Positions 15,997-24,289 of a stretch of 64,000 nt of DNA are shown here, in pieces (the stretch's first letter is position 1; each line of letters starts with the position of its first letter). The notes beneath the pieces are model-generated. The model was not told the origin of the DNA. It ran no database searches and was given only the letters and a program-made list of their open reading frames with translations. The stretch covers positions 886,001 through 950,000 of the forward strand of contig VISH01000002.1 in the NCBI GenBank assembly GCA_007827375.1, read 5' to 3'. The translations under genes and the position numbers were made by a program. This stretch comes from Alteromonadaceae bacterium 2753L.S.0a.02. GTDB lineage: Bacteria; Pseudomonadota; Gammaproteobacteria; Pseudomonadales; Cellvibrionaceae.

Positions 15997-17403
15997 ATGC
16001 TTAAGCCAATTAAACCTTTTACCCAATCGAACCAGCCGGGAACAAGAGCGTTCTGGCTGAGTGTTGCCGGTTTAGCGCTTCCAGTTGCGATGCAAATGGT
16101 ACTGCAATCCCTTTTGGGTATGGCCGATGTGGTGATGGTGGGCGATTTGGGGCCTATGGCAATTGCGGCGGTAGGGCTAGCCGCGAAACTGCACTTTTTG
16201 CTGTTGGTTGTGATGGCGGGTGTGGGCGCTGGGTGCAGCATATTAGTCGCCCAGTATACCGGTGCAGATGATTTCCCCGCGTGTCAGCGTACTGTTGCTC
16301 TCGCGGTGATGTTTGGTACCGCCGTGATGGTGCCCTTCACTCTCGGCTTTGGATATTTGAGCCCCTACTGGGTGAAGCTCATTAACCCCGATCCCGAAGT
16401 GGTGGCGCTAACCAGTCGCTACCTGCAAATCACCGCTCTGGTACTTATTTTTACGCAACTGGTGGCGATATATGAAGCAGCCTTGAGAGCCTTGGGCAAC
16501 ACCGGCTTACCACTATTGATGGGCGGCATGGCAGCGCTACTGAATATTTTTCTGAATTACCTTTTAATATTTGGCCACTGGGGTTTGCCGGCACTGGGCG
16601 TTGAAGGTGCGGCCTGGGGCACACTTATTTCACGAGGTGTGCAAATCGTTGGGATATTGGCGTGGCTGCAGTGGCAGCGACATGGCTTCGCGTTGCGAAG
16701 CCACAGTTTTATCGCAGCATTCGACGGGCCTACCTTCAAGCGTTATTTGTCTTTTTCAATTCCCCTGATAATCAATCACATTATTTGGGGGGTGGGCAAC
16801 GCCACCTACCATGTGCTTACCGGTTTTGCGGGTACCGATGCCCTTGCTGTAATGGGCGTTGTGGTGCCTATTGAAAGCCTGTTTTTTGCCCTGTTTATTG
16901 GCCTCGCAAATGCTGCAACCGTTATGATCGGGCGCGCTTTGGGGGGCTCACGCAACTCCGAAGCCTGGCAGTTGTATCGCTTTTTTGATCGCCTGACATT
17001 GTCACTGGTGTTGTTATTTAGTGCGGCGCTTTTTCTGTTGCGACCACTCATAATTCGAGTGTTCGACAATTTGGACCCAGCTACCGAAGTACTGCTTAAC
17101 GACACGCTCGCTATTTTCAGCCTGCTGATCTGGGTCAAAGTGCTTAATATGATGAGAATTCTCGGGGTTCTGCGTGCCGGTGGCGACAACCGTTTCGTGC
17201 TGATAACCGACACTATCGTTACCTGGGGTATTGGTTTACCGGTTTTCTGTGCTGGTGTTTTGTGGCTGGAATTACCGTTTCTCGCCATATATGTGTTGAT
17301 GTATGTGGAGGATCTCGCGAAATTCCTGCCGGTGCGCATTCGTATCCGATTGCGCGCCTGGATGAATAACCTGGCAAAGCCGCAACCCGCTATAATCAAC
17401 TGA
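15997..17403 (+). CDS. MATE-family multidrug efflux transporter
   Basis: The 468-residue integral membrane protein has about twelve hydrophobic segments in two similar halves. The first helix carries the MATE pattern LALPVAMQMVLQSLLGMADVVMVG, and the YLQITA segment with an NIFLNYLLIFG helix follows. MATE transporters export cationic drugs or metabolites using Na+ or H+ gradients. The ATG at 15997 lacks a good ribosome binding site but is the only one that retains the complete first helix. It is divergent from an AraC regulator. Confidence 0.92.
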   Translation: MLKPIKPFTQSNQPGTRAFWLSVAGLALPVAMQMVLQSLLGMADVVMVGDLGPMAIAAVGLAAKLHFLLLVVMAGVGAGCSILVAQYTGADDFPACQRTVALAVMFGTAVMVPFTLGFGYLSPYWVKLINPDPEVVALTSRYLQITALVLIFTQLVAIYEAALRALGNTGLPLLMGGMAALLNIFLNYLLIFGHWGLPALGVEGAAWGTLISRGVQIVGILAWLQWQRHGFALRSHSFIAAFDGPTFKRYLSFSIPLIINHIIWGVGNATYHVLTGFAGTDALAVMGVVVPIESLFFALFIGLANAATVMIGRALGGSRNSEAWQLYRFFDRLTLSLVLLFSAALFLLRPLIIRVFDNLDPATEVLLNDTLAIFSLLIWVKVLNMMRILGVLRAGGDNRFVLITDTIVTWGIGLPVFCAGVLWLELPFLAIYVLMYVEDLAKFLPVRIRIRLRAWMNNLAKPQPAIIN

Positions 17404-17407
17404 CACG

Positions 17408-17431
17408 CTACTGACACCACGTTGTCAGTAG
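17408..17431 (+). terminator. Hairpin after the MATE gene
   Basis: CTACTGACA and TGTCAGTAG form a perfect nine-base-pair stem with a six-base loop, four bases after the MATE stop codon. The following sequence is only modestly T-rich, so termination may be partial. Confidence 0.55.
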
Positions 17432-17513
17432 GGCTTGGTTACAGTTTCTCCGCAGTTTGGTGCACACGTCTAAAAACGTTTTGCGCTTTCATTTCATGAA
17501 CATGGAGAATCTT

Positions 17514-17834
17514 ATGAACCAGAGCATTGTTTGTATTTACACCTTCGATTTAAACGCTGGAGTTACCGCTGAGCAATTGCTTCAAAGCAGCGCAAAAGTG
17601 GACAGCCTACTGTTAAAAACCGAAGGTTTTGTGTACCGCTCAATGACACGGACTGACGCGGGCCGTTGGCAGGATATTATCTACTGGCAGAGTGAACAGG
17701 CTTGCGCAAATTCGAAGTCGCTGGAAGCCACGCCGACTTTCGATGAATTTATGACATTGATCGATACAAAATCCGTTAGCTTTACCAAAGCGGCGATTCA
17801 TTCCCAGGTTTATCCGGAGATGAATGCGGCGTAG
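17514..17834 (+). CDS. Small dimeric alpha/beta-barrel (ABM-like) protein
   Basis: The start at 17514 is chosen because GGAG lies six bases before it; upstream ATGs at 17496 and 17502 lack such a site. The 106-residue product (MNQSIVCIYTFDLN to VYPEMNAA) has the strand-helix pattern of dimeric alpha/beta barrels, as in antibiotic-biosynthesis monooxygenase and EthD-like proteins: FVYRSMTRTDAGRWQDIIYWQS. No catalytic residues can be assigned. It lies 27 bases upstream of a WYL regulator and is probably in one operon with it. Confidence 0.65.
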   Translation: MNQSIVCIYTFDLNAGVTAEQLLQSSAKVDSLLLKTEGFVYRSMTRTDAGRWQDIIYWQSEQACANSKSLEATPTFDEFMTLIDTKSVSFTKAAIHSQVYPEMNAA

Positions 17835-17861
17835 CGGGAGCTCATTGATACCAGGCACTGC

Positions 17862-18590
17862 ATGCGAAAGGCCGAACGACTTTTTCAAATACTCAATATG
17901 CTGCGCAACCGGCGTACCGTGCTTACCGCGCAGCAAATTGCCGAGGAATTGGCGGTCTCTGAACGTACCATTTATAGGGACGTGCAGGTACTGAGTTTGT
18001 CAGGAGTGCCCATTGAAGGGGAGGCCGGGGTAGGCTATCGCTTGCAGCGCCATTTCCAATTGCCACCACTAATGTTTGATCAGGATGAAGTGGAGGCTTT
18101 GTTGCTTGGGGTGCGTATGATACGTGCCTGGAGTGACCGTCAACTCGCGGCATCGGCGAGCAGCGCGCTGCACAAGATTCTGGCCTGCCTTCCACCACAC
18201 CTCCGAGCGCTCGAAGAGGTGTCGGCGATCCAGGTGCCCGATTATCAACAGCAAATGGGTATCACACCCTACAGCGAGCAAATTCGCAAAGCCATAAAAG
18301 CCCGACAAAAAATTGCGTTGGAGTATGAAAATGCCAAACAGGAAAACTCACAACGTTGCGTTTGGCCGTTGGGTATTTTTTTCTGGGGTAATACCTGGAC
18401 GCTATTGGGTTGGTGTGAATTACGTGAAGATTATCGGGTGTTCAGGCTCGACCGCATATTGTCGTTCATGGCATTGGATGACTATTTTGCACCAGCTCCG
18501 CAACGCAGCCTCGAACACTATCTCGAGATGGAGCGAAACCGCTACCAAGATTACATGACACATAAAGCGCAGTCGTCTGGCAATGCGTAA
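17862..18590 (+). CDS. YafY-type HTH/WYL-domain transcriptional regulator
   Basis: The 242-residue protein has an N-terminal HTH_11 winged helix (MRKAERLFQILNMLRNRR, then ELAVSERTIYRDVQVLS) and a WYL domain (about 140-215), where the signature reads WTLLGWCELREDYRVFRLDRI. WYL domains bind small ligands or nucleic acid. YafY-like regulators commonly control adjacent small enzyme genes, so the ABM-like gene just upstream is a likely target or partner. It ends five bases before the convergent transglycosylase gene. Confidence 0.88.
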   Translation: MRKAERLFQILNMLRNRRTVLTAQQIAEELAVSERTIYRDVQVLSLSGVPIEGEAGVGYRLQRHFQLPPLMFDQDEVEALLLGVRMIRAWSDRQLAASASSALHKILACLPPHLRALEEVSAIQVPDYQQQMGITPYSEQIRKAIKARQKIALEYENAKQENSQRCVWPLGIFFWGNTWTLLGWCELREDYRVFRLDRILSFMALDDYFAPAPQRSLEHYLEMERNRYQDYMTHKAQSSGNA

Positions 18591-18595
18591 CACGA

Positions 18596-20704
18596 TTACA
18601 AGCCCAAATACGCATAGTAACGATCTTTAATTTTTCTAACATAGTTAACAGGTTCAGTGCCTCGCACATAGCCAAAACGGGCTTTATTGTAGTATTCCCG
18701 CTTTGAAAGCAACAGCATCGCGGCCTCAACATTGCCGAACCAAACGTCGCCCTGCCAACCTTTTTGACGTGCCAACCGGCGAGCATCATTGACGTGCCCA
18801 AAGCCTGCGTTGTACGCCGCCAGCGCAAACCACAGACGCTCTTCCAAGGGTAAATGTGCTTCGAAACGTTCGCGCGTCCAGTCGAGATATTTAATGCCCG
18901 CATGAATGCCAGTTTCCGGAGTTAGCGGCAGCTTAAAGCCTAGTTCCCGCGCAGTTCGCGGCATAACCTGGAATAATCCCACAGCGCCGGCAAAGGACTT
19001 TGCGCGTGGGTTAAATTTACTTTCCTGATACATTTGCGACACCAGCATACGCCAGTCGAACTGGTAGCGTACCGCAAGCGGTTTAACAATATCATCGTAG
19101 GGTGACAGAATTTCGCCATGCAGCAGCCGCTGTCCCTGGTATTTATCGATGCGAGATTCATTGCGAAAATATTTATTGTAGGTGACATTAAAAAATTTGC
19201 CGCGATAGTGCAGCTTGATATATTTATTCAATGCTTCCAGTAATAGTGGATTTTCTGCGCGAACCGCCCAGCCGAGCTTGCGGGTTTCTTCCAGCATCAG
19301 CCCCGGCACTAGGTCGTCATCGAAATTCGCCTCAATGCCCACCAGATGGCTGTCGGCAATTGTTGCATCATAATTACCCTGAGCCACAGCACTAAGAATT
19401 TCCGCTGTGGTTTGATCGGCGGGAGCGGCTTGCAATTTGAGTTCATATCCGCTGTCGAGAAGATGTTGCGCGGTTTGCCAGTAAGCTGTGTCTGGGCGAA
19501 CTACCAGGGTTCTACCCTTCAAGTTCTCGAGCGTGTCGAGCGATTGCGCTTGCTTGCGGCTCACCAATTGCTCGTTGGTGATATGGTAGTGATGTGTAAA
19601 TGAAATGCCCCGGAGGCGCCGATTCTCTGTGATGGTCATGTTGGCAGCAATCACATCACCCTCGCCAGACTTTAACATGCTAATCATATCGGTACCGGGT
19701 GGTGCTACTTCAACTTCCAGACGCAAGCCTTGTCGATCTGCAAATTTCTTCATTAAATCGTATTCGTACCCCATTAATTCGCCGCGCCAGAGAAAGTAAG
19801 TTGCCGCGCTGTTGCGGGTAATAATACGCAGCACTTTACGCTTCTTTATCACATCGAAATCGTCGTTGCTTCGCTTGCTGCGTATTTGCGTAATTCGGGA
19901 TTCCGTTAAAAAATTATTAAGCCGCGACAATAATTCCGGGGAATTTTTACGAGTAGCCCAGGCGATGGGCCGGGTGGGGGTGAGGTTGGCTCCTATGTGA
20001 GTATCTTCGCGGTAACTGGCCAATGCCTTGGCCTGATTGTCATCCATGATGGTTGCGTCGAATTTACCGGCGGCGATTTTATCGAGTAGATATTCCGGGT
20101 CGCCGTTGTCCAGCTCGCTAATGTGGATTTTGAGTTCCGGATGCTGCGCTGCGTAAGCGTGCAGAGTTTCTGAGTAAGAGGTGCCTTTGCCTACCGCAAA
20201 ATGTTTATTCTTGAGCTTGGCTGGTTCCGTGAGTCCCTCTTGCGTTGAAACCACCTGTTCAAAGGCGCGCGATACCGGTAGAGTAAAAGCGATGTGCTGT
20301 TCGCGGGCGTCAGTGTGGGTAAGGTGAGTCACAATAATGTCACCTTTGCCACTTTCGAGCATGGTGATTAAATCGCTGTGGTTGTCTGCGGCCAACCATT
20401 GAATTTTTAGCCCCAGGGAGGCGACGAATTGCTCAGCAAGTTCGCGGTACCCATGATTGGGTAAACCTTCACGGGGCAGACCTGTGTCTTCCCAGCGTGG
20501 TGCCAGTAGGCGAACCACACCTCGCTCCTGCAGCGCCGTAAAATCACCGGTTTCCGTGTAATTCTTAAAAGTTGGCGGGCCTGGTTCAGTTTCCGTGTTT
20601 TGGGGTGCAGGTACTTTACTACAACCGATTTGCAGCGTGGTTAACAAGCACACTAAAATGATGCCCGTTAATTTCAGTTGTTTGAAAAATAAGCGCTTGG
20701 CCAT
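18596..20704 (-). CDS. Lipoprotein lytic transglycosylase with two tandem solute-binding-like domains
   Basis: The 702-residue reading from 20704 begins MAKRLFFKQLK and has a lipobox ending LQIGC, so it is an anchored lipoprotein; an upstream extension would break the signal peptide. Two SBP_bac_3-like domains follow (about 55-280 and 285-510), each with DLITMLESGKGDI- or DMISMLKSGEGDV-type elements. The C-terminal SLT domain (about 540-700) has the catalytic Glu in YQESKFNP and the later motifs GAVGLFQVMPRTA and YNAGFGHV. MltF has this layout but only one SBP domain, so this is an extended MltF-like enzyme that cleaves peptidoglycan glycan strands to anhydro-muropeptides. A large palindrome precedes the start. 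Confidence 0.88.
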   Translation of the reverse strand: MAKRLFFKQLKLTGIILVCLLTTLQIGCSKVPAPQNTETEPGPPTFKNYTETGDFTALQERGVVRLLAPRWEDTGLPREGLPNHGYRELAEQFVASLGLKIQWLAADNHSDLITMLESGKGDIIVTHLTHTDAREQHIAFTLPVSRAFEQVVSTQEGLTEPAKLKNKHFAVGKGTSYSETLHAYAAQHPELKIHISELDNGDPEYLLDKIAAGKFDATIMDDNQAKALASYREDTHIGANLTPTRPIAWATRKNSPELLSRLNNFLTESRITQIRSKRSNDDFDVIKKRKVLRIITRNSAATYFLWRGELMGYEYDLMKKFADRQGLRLEVEVAPPGTDMISMLKSGEGDVIAANMTITENRRLRGISFTHHYHITNEQLVSRKQAQSLDTLENLKGRTLVVRPDTAYWQTAQHLLDSGYELKLQAAPADQTTAEILSAVAQGNYDATIADSHLVGIEANFDDDLVPGLMLEETRKLGWAVRAENPLLLEALNKYIKLHYRGKFFNVTYNKYFRNESRIDKYQGQRLLHGEILSPYDDIVKPLAVRYQFDWRMLVSQMYQESKFNPRAKSFAGAVGLFQVMPRTARELGFKLPLTPETGIHAGIKYLDWTRERFEAHLPLEERLWFALAAYNAGFGHVNDARRLARQKGWQGDVWFGNVEAAMLLLSKREYYNKARFGYVRGTEPVNYVRKIKDRYYAYLGL

Positions 20705-20730
20705 TACACAATTGTTGGTAAAAGCTCCTG

Positions 20731-20759
20731 TAAATACGTGTTTCACAAACACGTATTTA
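20731..20759. promoter_or_regulatory. Perfect 13-bp inverted repeat between transglycosylase and deacetylase genes
   Basis: TAAATACGTGTTT and AAACACGTATTTA are exact inverted copies with a three-base spacer. The site lies in the 128-base region between two divergent cell-envelope genes, 27 bases from one start and 74 from the other. On the transglycosylase strand the AGGAG lies directly after it. It could be a dimeric operator for both genes or an mRNA hairpin hiding or exposing the ribosome binding site. Confidence 0.65.
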
Positions 20760-20832
20760 TGATGAGAGTGTCTCGAATTGAGTAACAACATCGCCTCCTT
20801 TGCAGAGGTTGATTTTAAAAAGGCAAGATACC

Positions 20833-21909
20833 ATGGTTTTTCGCTCATCGCTGTTTTGCGCGCTTGTGCTCACTTGTTTTTCTTTGTGGAGTAGCTCGAC
20901 ACAGGCACTGGTGGTGCTGCAGTATCACCACATATCCACCAAGTCGCCGCCCTCGACCAGCACCTCGCCAGATTTGTTTAAAGCGCATCTGGCCTTCCTT
21001 GCCGAGCAACAGTTCGAAGTGATATCAATTGAGGCTCTCCCGAAAATTCTGCAATCTGGAAAGCTTCCTGATAAAGCAGTGATTATCACTTTCGACGATG
21101 GTTACAAGTCGATATTCGAAACAGCCTGGCCAGAGCTACACAAACGTAAATGGCCGTTCACAGTTTTTGTTAATAGCAAACCGCACGACGAGAAAAACCC
21201 ACTTTACATGAGTTGGGAGGAGCTGGGTGAGCTGAGCAAACATGGCGTTACTGTTGCCAATCATACCGATAGTCACGCACATCTAATTCGCAGACGTGCA
21301 GGAGAATCGCGTGAAGCGTTTCAAGAGAGGCGTTTGCAAGAGCTGCTCTTTGCTGAAAAGCGCCTCAAAAAGGTGTTGGGAAAAGCCCCTAAATATTTCG
21401 CTTATCCCTATGGCGAATACGATAGCAATCTAATGGACATGCTGGCGACGGATGGCTACCTGGCGTTCGGACAGCAATCTGGGCCAGTGGCCGCGTATAC
21501 CCACCCGCAACTTATTCCACGTTTTCCGATGGGGGGCGTGTACGGCTCTATGGACGACTTCGCCACCAAAATTTACAGCTTGCCTTTTGTGAAACTCAAT
21601 ACTGTGGTGCACGATTCTCAAGGCCGGGTTTTGCAGGATCCCGAATTGCCCGCCGGTGAAACCATGCCGCAGCTGGAATTGATTTCGCCATTGTTCCGTT
21701 ACGCGAACATCGTACAGTGTTTTGCCTCGGGCCAGGGTGCGATTGTTGTTAAGGCAAAAGGTGGCAGTGTGTTAGCCAAAGCCCCACGTTCGCTGCCAGT
21801 GGGTCGCAGTCGATACAACTGCACCGCCCACGCAGGAGGGCCACGCTACTATTGGTTTTCGCAAATGTTTATCAGGCGCAACAGCGACGGTAGCTGGTAT
21901 CGGGAATAG
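20833..21909 (+). CDS. Secreted polysaccharide deacetylase
   Basis: The ATG at 20833 starts a clear signal peptide cleaved after STQA (about residue 25); upstream codons in frame are TTG. The 358-residue protein has the NodB homology domain: the ITFDDGYKSIFE metal and catalytic-base motif (about residue 87), NHTDSH with metal-binding His near 146, and FAYPYGEYD near 194. These enzymes remove N- or O-acetyl groups from chitin, peptidoglycan, PNAG or xylan. The C-terminal 100 residues are an extra domain. The divergent neighbour is a peptidoglycan lytic enzyme, so a cell-wall or matrix polymer is a reasonable substrate guess. Confidence 0.88.
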   Translation: MVFRSSLFCALVLTCFSLWSSSTQALVVLQYHHISTKSPPSTSTSPDLFKAHLAFLAEQQFEVISIEALPKILQSGKLPDKAVIITFDDGYKSIFETAWPELHKRKWPFTVFVNSKPHDEKNPLYMSWEELGELSKHGVTVANHTDSHAHLIRRRAGESREAFQERRLQELLFAEKRLKKVLGKAPKYFAYPYGEYDSNLMDMLATDGYLAFGQQSGPVAAYTHPQLIPRFPMGGVYGSMDDFATKIYSLPFVKLNTVVHDSQGRVLQDPELPAGETMPQLELISPLFRYANIVQCFASGQGAIVVKAKGGSVLAKAPRSLPVGRSRYNCTAHAGGPRYYWFSQMFIRRNSDGSWYRE

Positions 21910-21924
21910 CGGTGCTATATACGA

Positions 21925-22854
21925 TTATTGATTGACCAGTTTGCGATAGCTGGGAATGTAGTTGTTCTCGATGCGAAACAGGCGGCGATTGCGCAGTTCG
22001 GTTCGTATTCGTCTCAGGTCGTGATGTTTTGCTAAAAGCGTTTCTAGTCCGCCGGATGCGTTCAAGCGGTGCAGTCCTTCCGCGATGCGACGGTGTAATT
22101 CCGGTTGATTGGGGGCAACATAAAAGTGTGTGTGAGATACCGTGTAGAGTGCCAGCGTGGGTTCGATACACAACTGCGGCAGCTCTTGCGTTCGGTCCTG
22201 GTACTCGCGAAAAATCTCATTCATCGCTCGTGGAAAGTAATCAAAGCGTTTTTGCGCCAGCATTGCGAACAAGCCGTCATAGTCTTCTCCATATACCAAA
22301 TTGAACTGATGTTCCGCCAACACTTCAGCTATCGACCACTGTTTATTTACGCCGCCACGCAAGGTTCGAAGCTCTTCAAGGTTTTGAATTTCGGCAAATT
22401 TAGCCAGGTTATCGCAGTGAACCAGCAGCAAACGGTAGTTTTGCAAACCGCGCCGAATCGGAAATTCCACCGGTTTGGCAACCGCGTCCCAATGGGGGGT
22501 TGCTGATACATCGGCGACGTTGATGACCTCGCCAGTTTTAATGGCGGCCAACTGCCGTTCACGCGACATCGCTGGGGCGAACTCAATTCTAAAGGGGCCA
22601 TATTGAGGCTCGGTTACCTTCAGCACTTCGTTTAAAAGCTCGAAGGTGTAGTCGTTGCGATGGTCTGTTGCCGACGTTGGGGCCGCGACTCGAACTTTGG
22701 TGATGTAGGTGGGCTGTGGGGTGGGCACGGGTGTTGGTTGCTCCTGAGAGCCAGCGCCGAGGTTGCCGCTCGACAGCTGCGTGAGCAACAACTGGCTAGC
22801 GACACCCAGTAGCAAAAGCGCTGTAAAAACCCACACTAAGAGACGTGAGTTCAT
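21925..22854 (-). CDS. Orphan periplasmic solute-binding-like protein
   Basis: The start at 22854 is four bases after the hemB stop, giving a 309-residue protein with an N-terminal hydrophobic anchor (LLVWVFTALLLLGVASQLLL) and a Pro/Thr-rich spacer. The rest resembles family-3 periplasmic binding proteins (RVAAPTSATDHRNDYTFELLNEVL, later YFPRAMNEIFREY). No ABC transporter genes are nearby, so it may be a sensory or envelope binding protein. The truncated protein at the right edge of the window has the same domain arrangement. Translational coupling to hemB is likely. Confidence 0.7.
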   Translation of the reverse strand: MNSRLLVWVFTALLLLGVASQLLLTQLSSGNLGAGSQEQPTPVPTPQPTYITKVRVAAPTSATDHRNDYTFELLNEVLKVTEPQYGPFRIEFAPAMSRERQLAAIKTGEVINVADVSATPHWDAVAKPVEFPIRRGLQNYRLLLVHCDNLAKFAEIQNLEELRTLRGGVNKQWSIAEVLAEHQFNLVYGEDYDGLFAMLAQKRFDYFPRAMNEIFREYQDRTQELPQLCIEPTLALYTVSHTHFYVAPNQPELHRRIAEGLHRLNASGGLETLLAKHHDLRRIRTELRNRRLFRIENNYIPSYRKLVNQ

Positions 22855-22858
22855 GGCC

Positions 22859-23854
22859 TTAGCCGGCTTTAATAAGCTCCGCTGCACGCTTGGCAAAGTA
22901 GCTTAATATGCCATCTGCGCCAGCGCGCTTGATACACACTAACGACTCCATAATGACTGCCTCTGAAAGTGCACCTGCTGCAATGGCGAACATGTGCATG
23001 CTGTACTCGCCACTCACCTGATACACAAACGTGGGAACACCAAACTCCTGCTTGACCCGGCGCACGATGTCAAGATAGGGCATCCCAGGCTTCACCATCA
23101 CCATGTCGGCACCCTCACTGATATCAAGGCCGACTTCATGAAGTGCTTCATCACCGTTGGCTGGGTCCATCTGGTAGGTATACTTGTTGCCGCCCCCCAG
23201 GTTTGCAGCAGAGCCCACGGCGTCTCGAAATGGGCCATAGTACGATGAGGCATATTTGGCGGAATAGGCCATGATTTGCGTATTGATAAAGCCGCATTCG
23301 TCGAGCGCCCCCCGTATTGCTCCTACGCGACCATCCATCATATCGGAAGGCGCAATAATGTCTGCACCGGCGGCGGCACAAACCTGAGCCTGGCGCTGCA
23401 AGGCCACCACGGTTTCGTCATTCAACACATAGCCAGCGTCGTTGATAATGCCGTCTTGACCGTGGGTGGTGTAAGGGTCCAGGGCGCCATCACAAATAAT
23501 CCCCATTTCGGGATAGCTTTGTTTTAATGTGCGAACAGTTCTGGCGACCAGACCGTTTTCGTCAAAGGCGGCTTCACCATTCTCACTTTTGTATTCAGCG
23601 CTAATGTTGGGAAATAGCGCGATGGCGGGTATACCCAATTCGAGGAGCTCTTCCACTTCACGTTCCAACTCATCCATGGTCAAACGAAACTGACCTGGCA
23701 TGGAATGGATTTCCTGTCGCTGTCCGGAGCCTTCAATAACAAACACCGGATAGATTAAATCACTGGAGCTGAGGGTATTTTCGCGCACCAAACGCCGAGA
23801 AAATTCCGAAAAGCGATTGCGGCGCAGGCGGGTTGAGGGAAACTGGCGTTGCAT
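22859..23854 (-). CDS. hemB: Porphobilinogen synthase (delta-aminolevulinate dehydratase)
   Basis: The 331-residue enzyme condenses two 5-aminolevulinate molecules to porphobilinogen in haem synthesis. Schiff-base lysines are in YSAKYAS and MVKPG. The metal region reads CDGALDPYTTHGQDG with Asp where zinc enzymes have Cys, indicating the Mg-dependent type common in proteobacteria. It opens with the typical RLRRNRFSEFSRRLVREN segment. An excellent promoter lies upstream, and the orphan solute-binding gene follows within four bases. Confidence 0.97.
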   Translation of the reverse strand: MQRQFPSTRLRRNRFSEFSRRLVRENTLSSSDLIYPVFVIEGSGQRQEIHSMPGQFRLTMDELEREVEELLELGIPAIALFPNISAEYKSENGEAAFDENGLVARTVRTLKQSYPEMGIICDGALDPYTTHGQDGIINDAGYVLNDETVVALQRQAQVCAAAGADIIAPSDMMDGRVGAIRGALDECGFINTQIMAYSAKYASSYYGPFRDAVGSAANLGGGNKYTYQMDPANGDEALHEVGLDISEGADMVMVKPGMPYLDIVRRVKQEFGVPTFVYQVSGEYSMHMFAIAAGALSEAVIMESLVCIKRAGADGILSYFAKRAAELIKAG

Positions 23855-23894
23855 ATATTAATCCCGCATAAGAGTTGCTGAAAATTCGAGACCG

Positions 23895-23923
23895 ACTATA
23901 GAGAAAGGCGCATAGCAGGGCAA
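23895..23923 (-). promoter_or_regulatory. Sigma-70 promoter of hemB
   Basis: Reading towards hemB, TTGCCC and TATAGT are separated by exactly 17 bases. The -10 element lies about 40 bases before the hemB start codon. Confidence 0.65.
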
Positions 23924-24026
23924 GTTATGGGACACTTAAACCCATGAAGCGACGCTTATTCGTTCGATAATTGAACAATTGCATTTCAAGATAAAATCAT
24001 TCTTAGGTACCTGGGTGGGCACTGGC

Positions 24027-24032
24027 TATAAT
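24027..24032 (+). promoter_or_regulatory. Perfect -10 element of the candidate small RNA
   Basis: TATAAT matches the sigma-70 -10 consensus and is followed about seven bases later by the inferred RNA 5' end. The -35 region (TTAGGT at 24003-24008) is weak. Confidence 0.5.
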
Positions 24033-24038
24033 TTGATT

Positions 24039-24205
24039 ATGCAAGTCGCAAACACTGAGGGCGAGCAGTAAAGCCGGTGATTGCATTGCAAAACCGCTGA
24101 GGTTATCAGCACCGAAGGTGTGGCAGTAGCCTCACCAACGCATAAATCCGCTCACAGGATTTTGCAAATGGAACCCCCGCTTCCTTATGGAGTGGGGGTT
24201 TATTT
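24039..24205 (+). ncRNA. Candidate structured non-coding RNA or leader upstream of phoA
   Basis: About 165 bases lie between a perfect -10 box and a strong intrinsic terminator, with no plausible coding frame. Several local helices are visible: ACTG/CAGT (24054-24069), GCTGA/TCAGC (24096-24110), CACC/GGTG (24110-24120) and AAATCC/GGATTT (24144-24162). A competing long-range pairing, CATTGCAAAA (24084-24093) with TTTTGCAAATG (24160-24170), overlaps the last hairpin, so mutually exclusive folds are possible. It does not match the riboswitch, 6S, SRP, tmRNA or RNase P consensuses I know. It may be a free small RNA or an attenuated leader of phoA, which starts 85 bases after the terminator. Confidence 0.6.
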
Positions 24206-24208
24206 TTC
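24172..24208 (+). terminator. Strong intrinsic terminator of the candidate small RNA
   Basis: AACCCCC and GGGGGTT, extended inward by an imperfect CTTCC/GGAG pairing, form a GC-rich stem followed by TTTATTTTT. It stands 82 bases before the phoA start and must end a transcript from the region upstream. Confidence 0.85.
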
Positions 24209-24289
24209 CTCTGCCACACGATATTCATGGTTTTTTCAGTAAACTATCGCATCTCGACTCCCTGCGATAAGTGAAGTGAATCCCAAACT

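Noticed and set aside
15867..16241. Reverse frame whose last 35 residues look somewhat like a DoxX-type membrane tail
   Set aside because: Most of the frame lies over the clearly real first helices of the MATE gene. The tail alone is too short to call a gene remnant with confidence.
24039..24170. c-di-GMP (GEMM-I) riboswitch, suggested by GCAAAC and AAAGCC fragments
   Set aside because: The order and spacing of the conserved CGCAAAGCC and tetraloop-receptor parts do not match; kept as an unassigned RNA.
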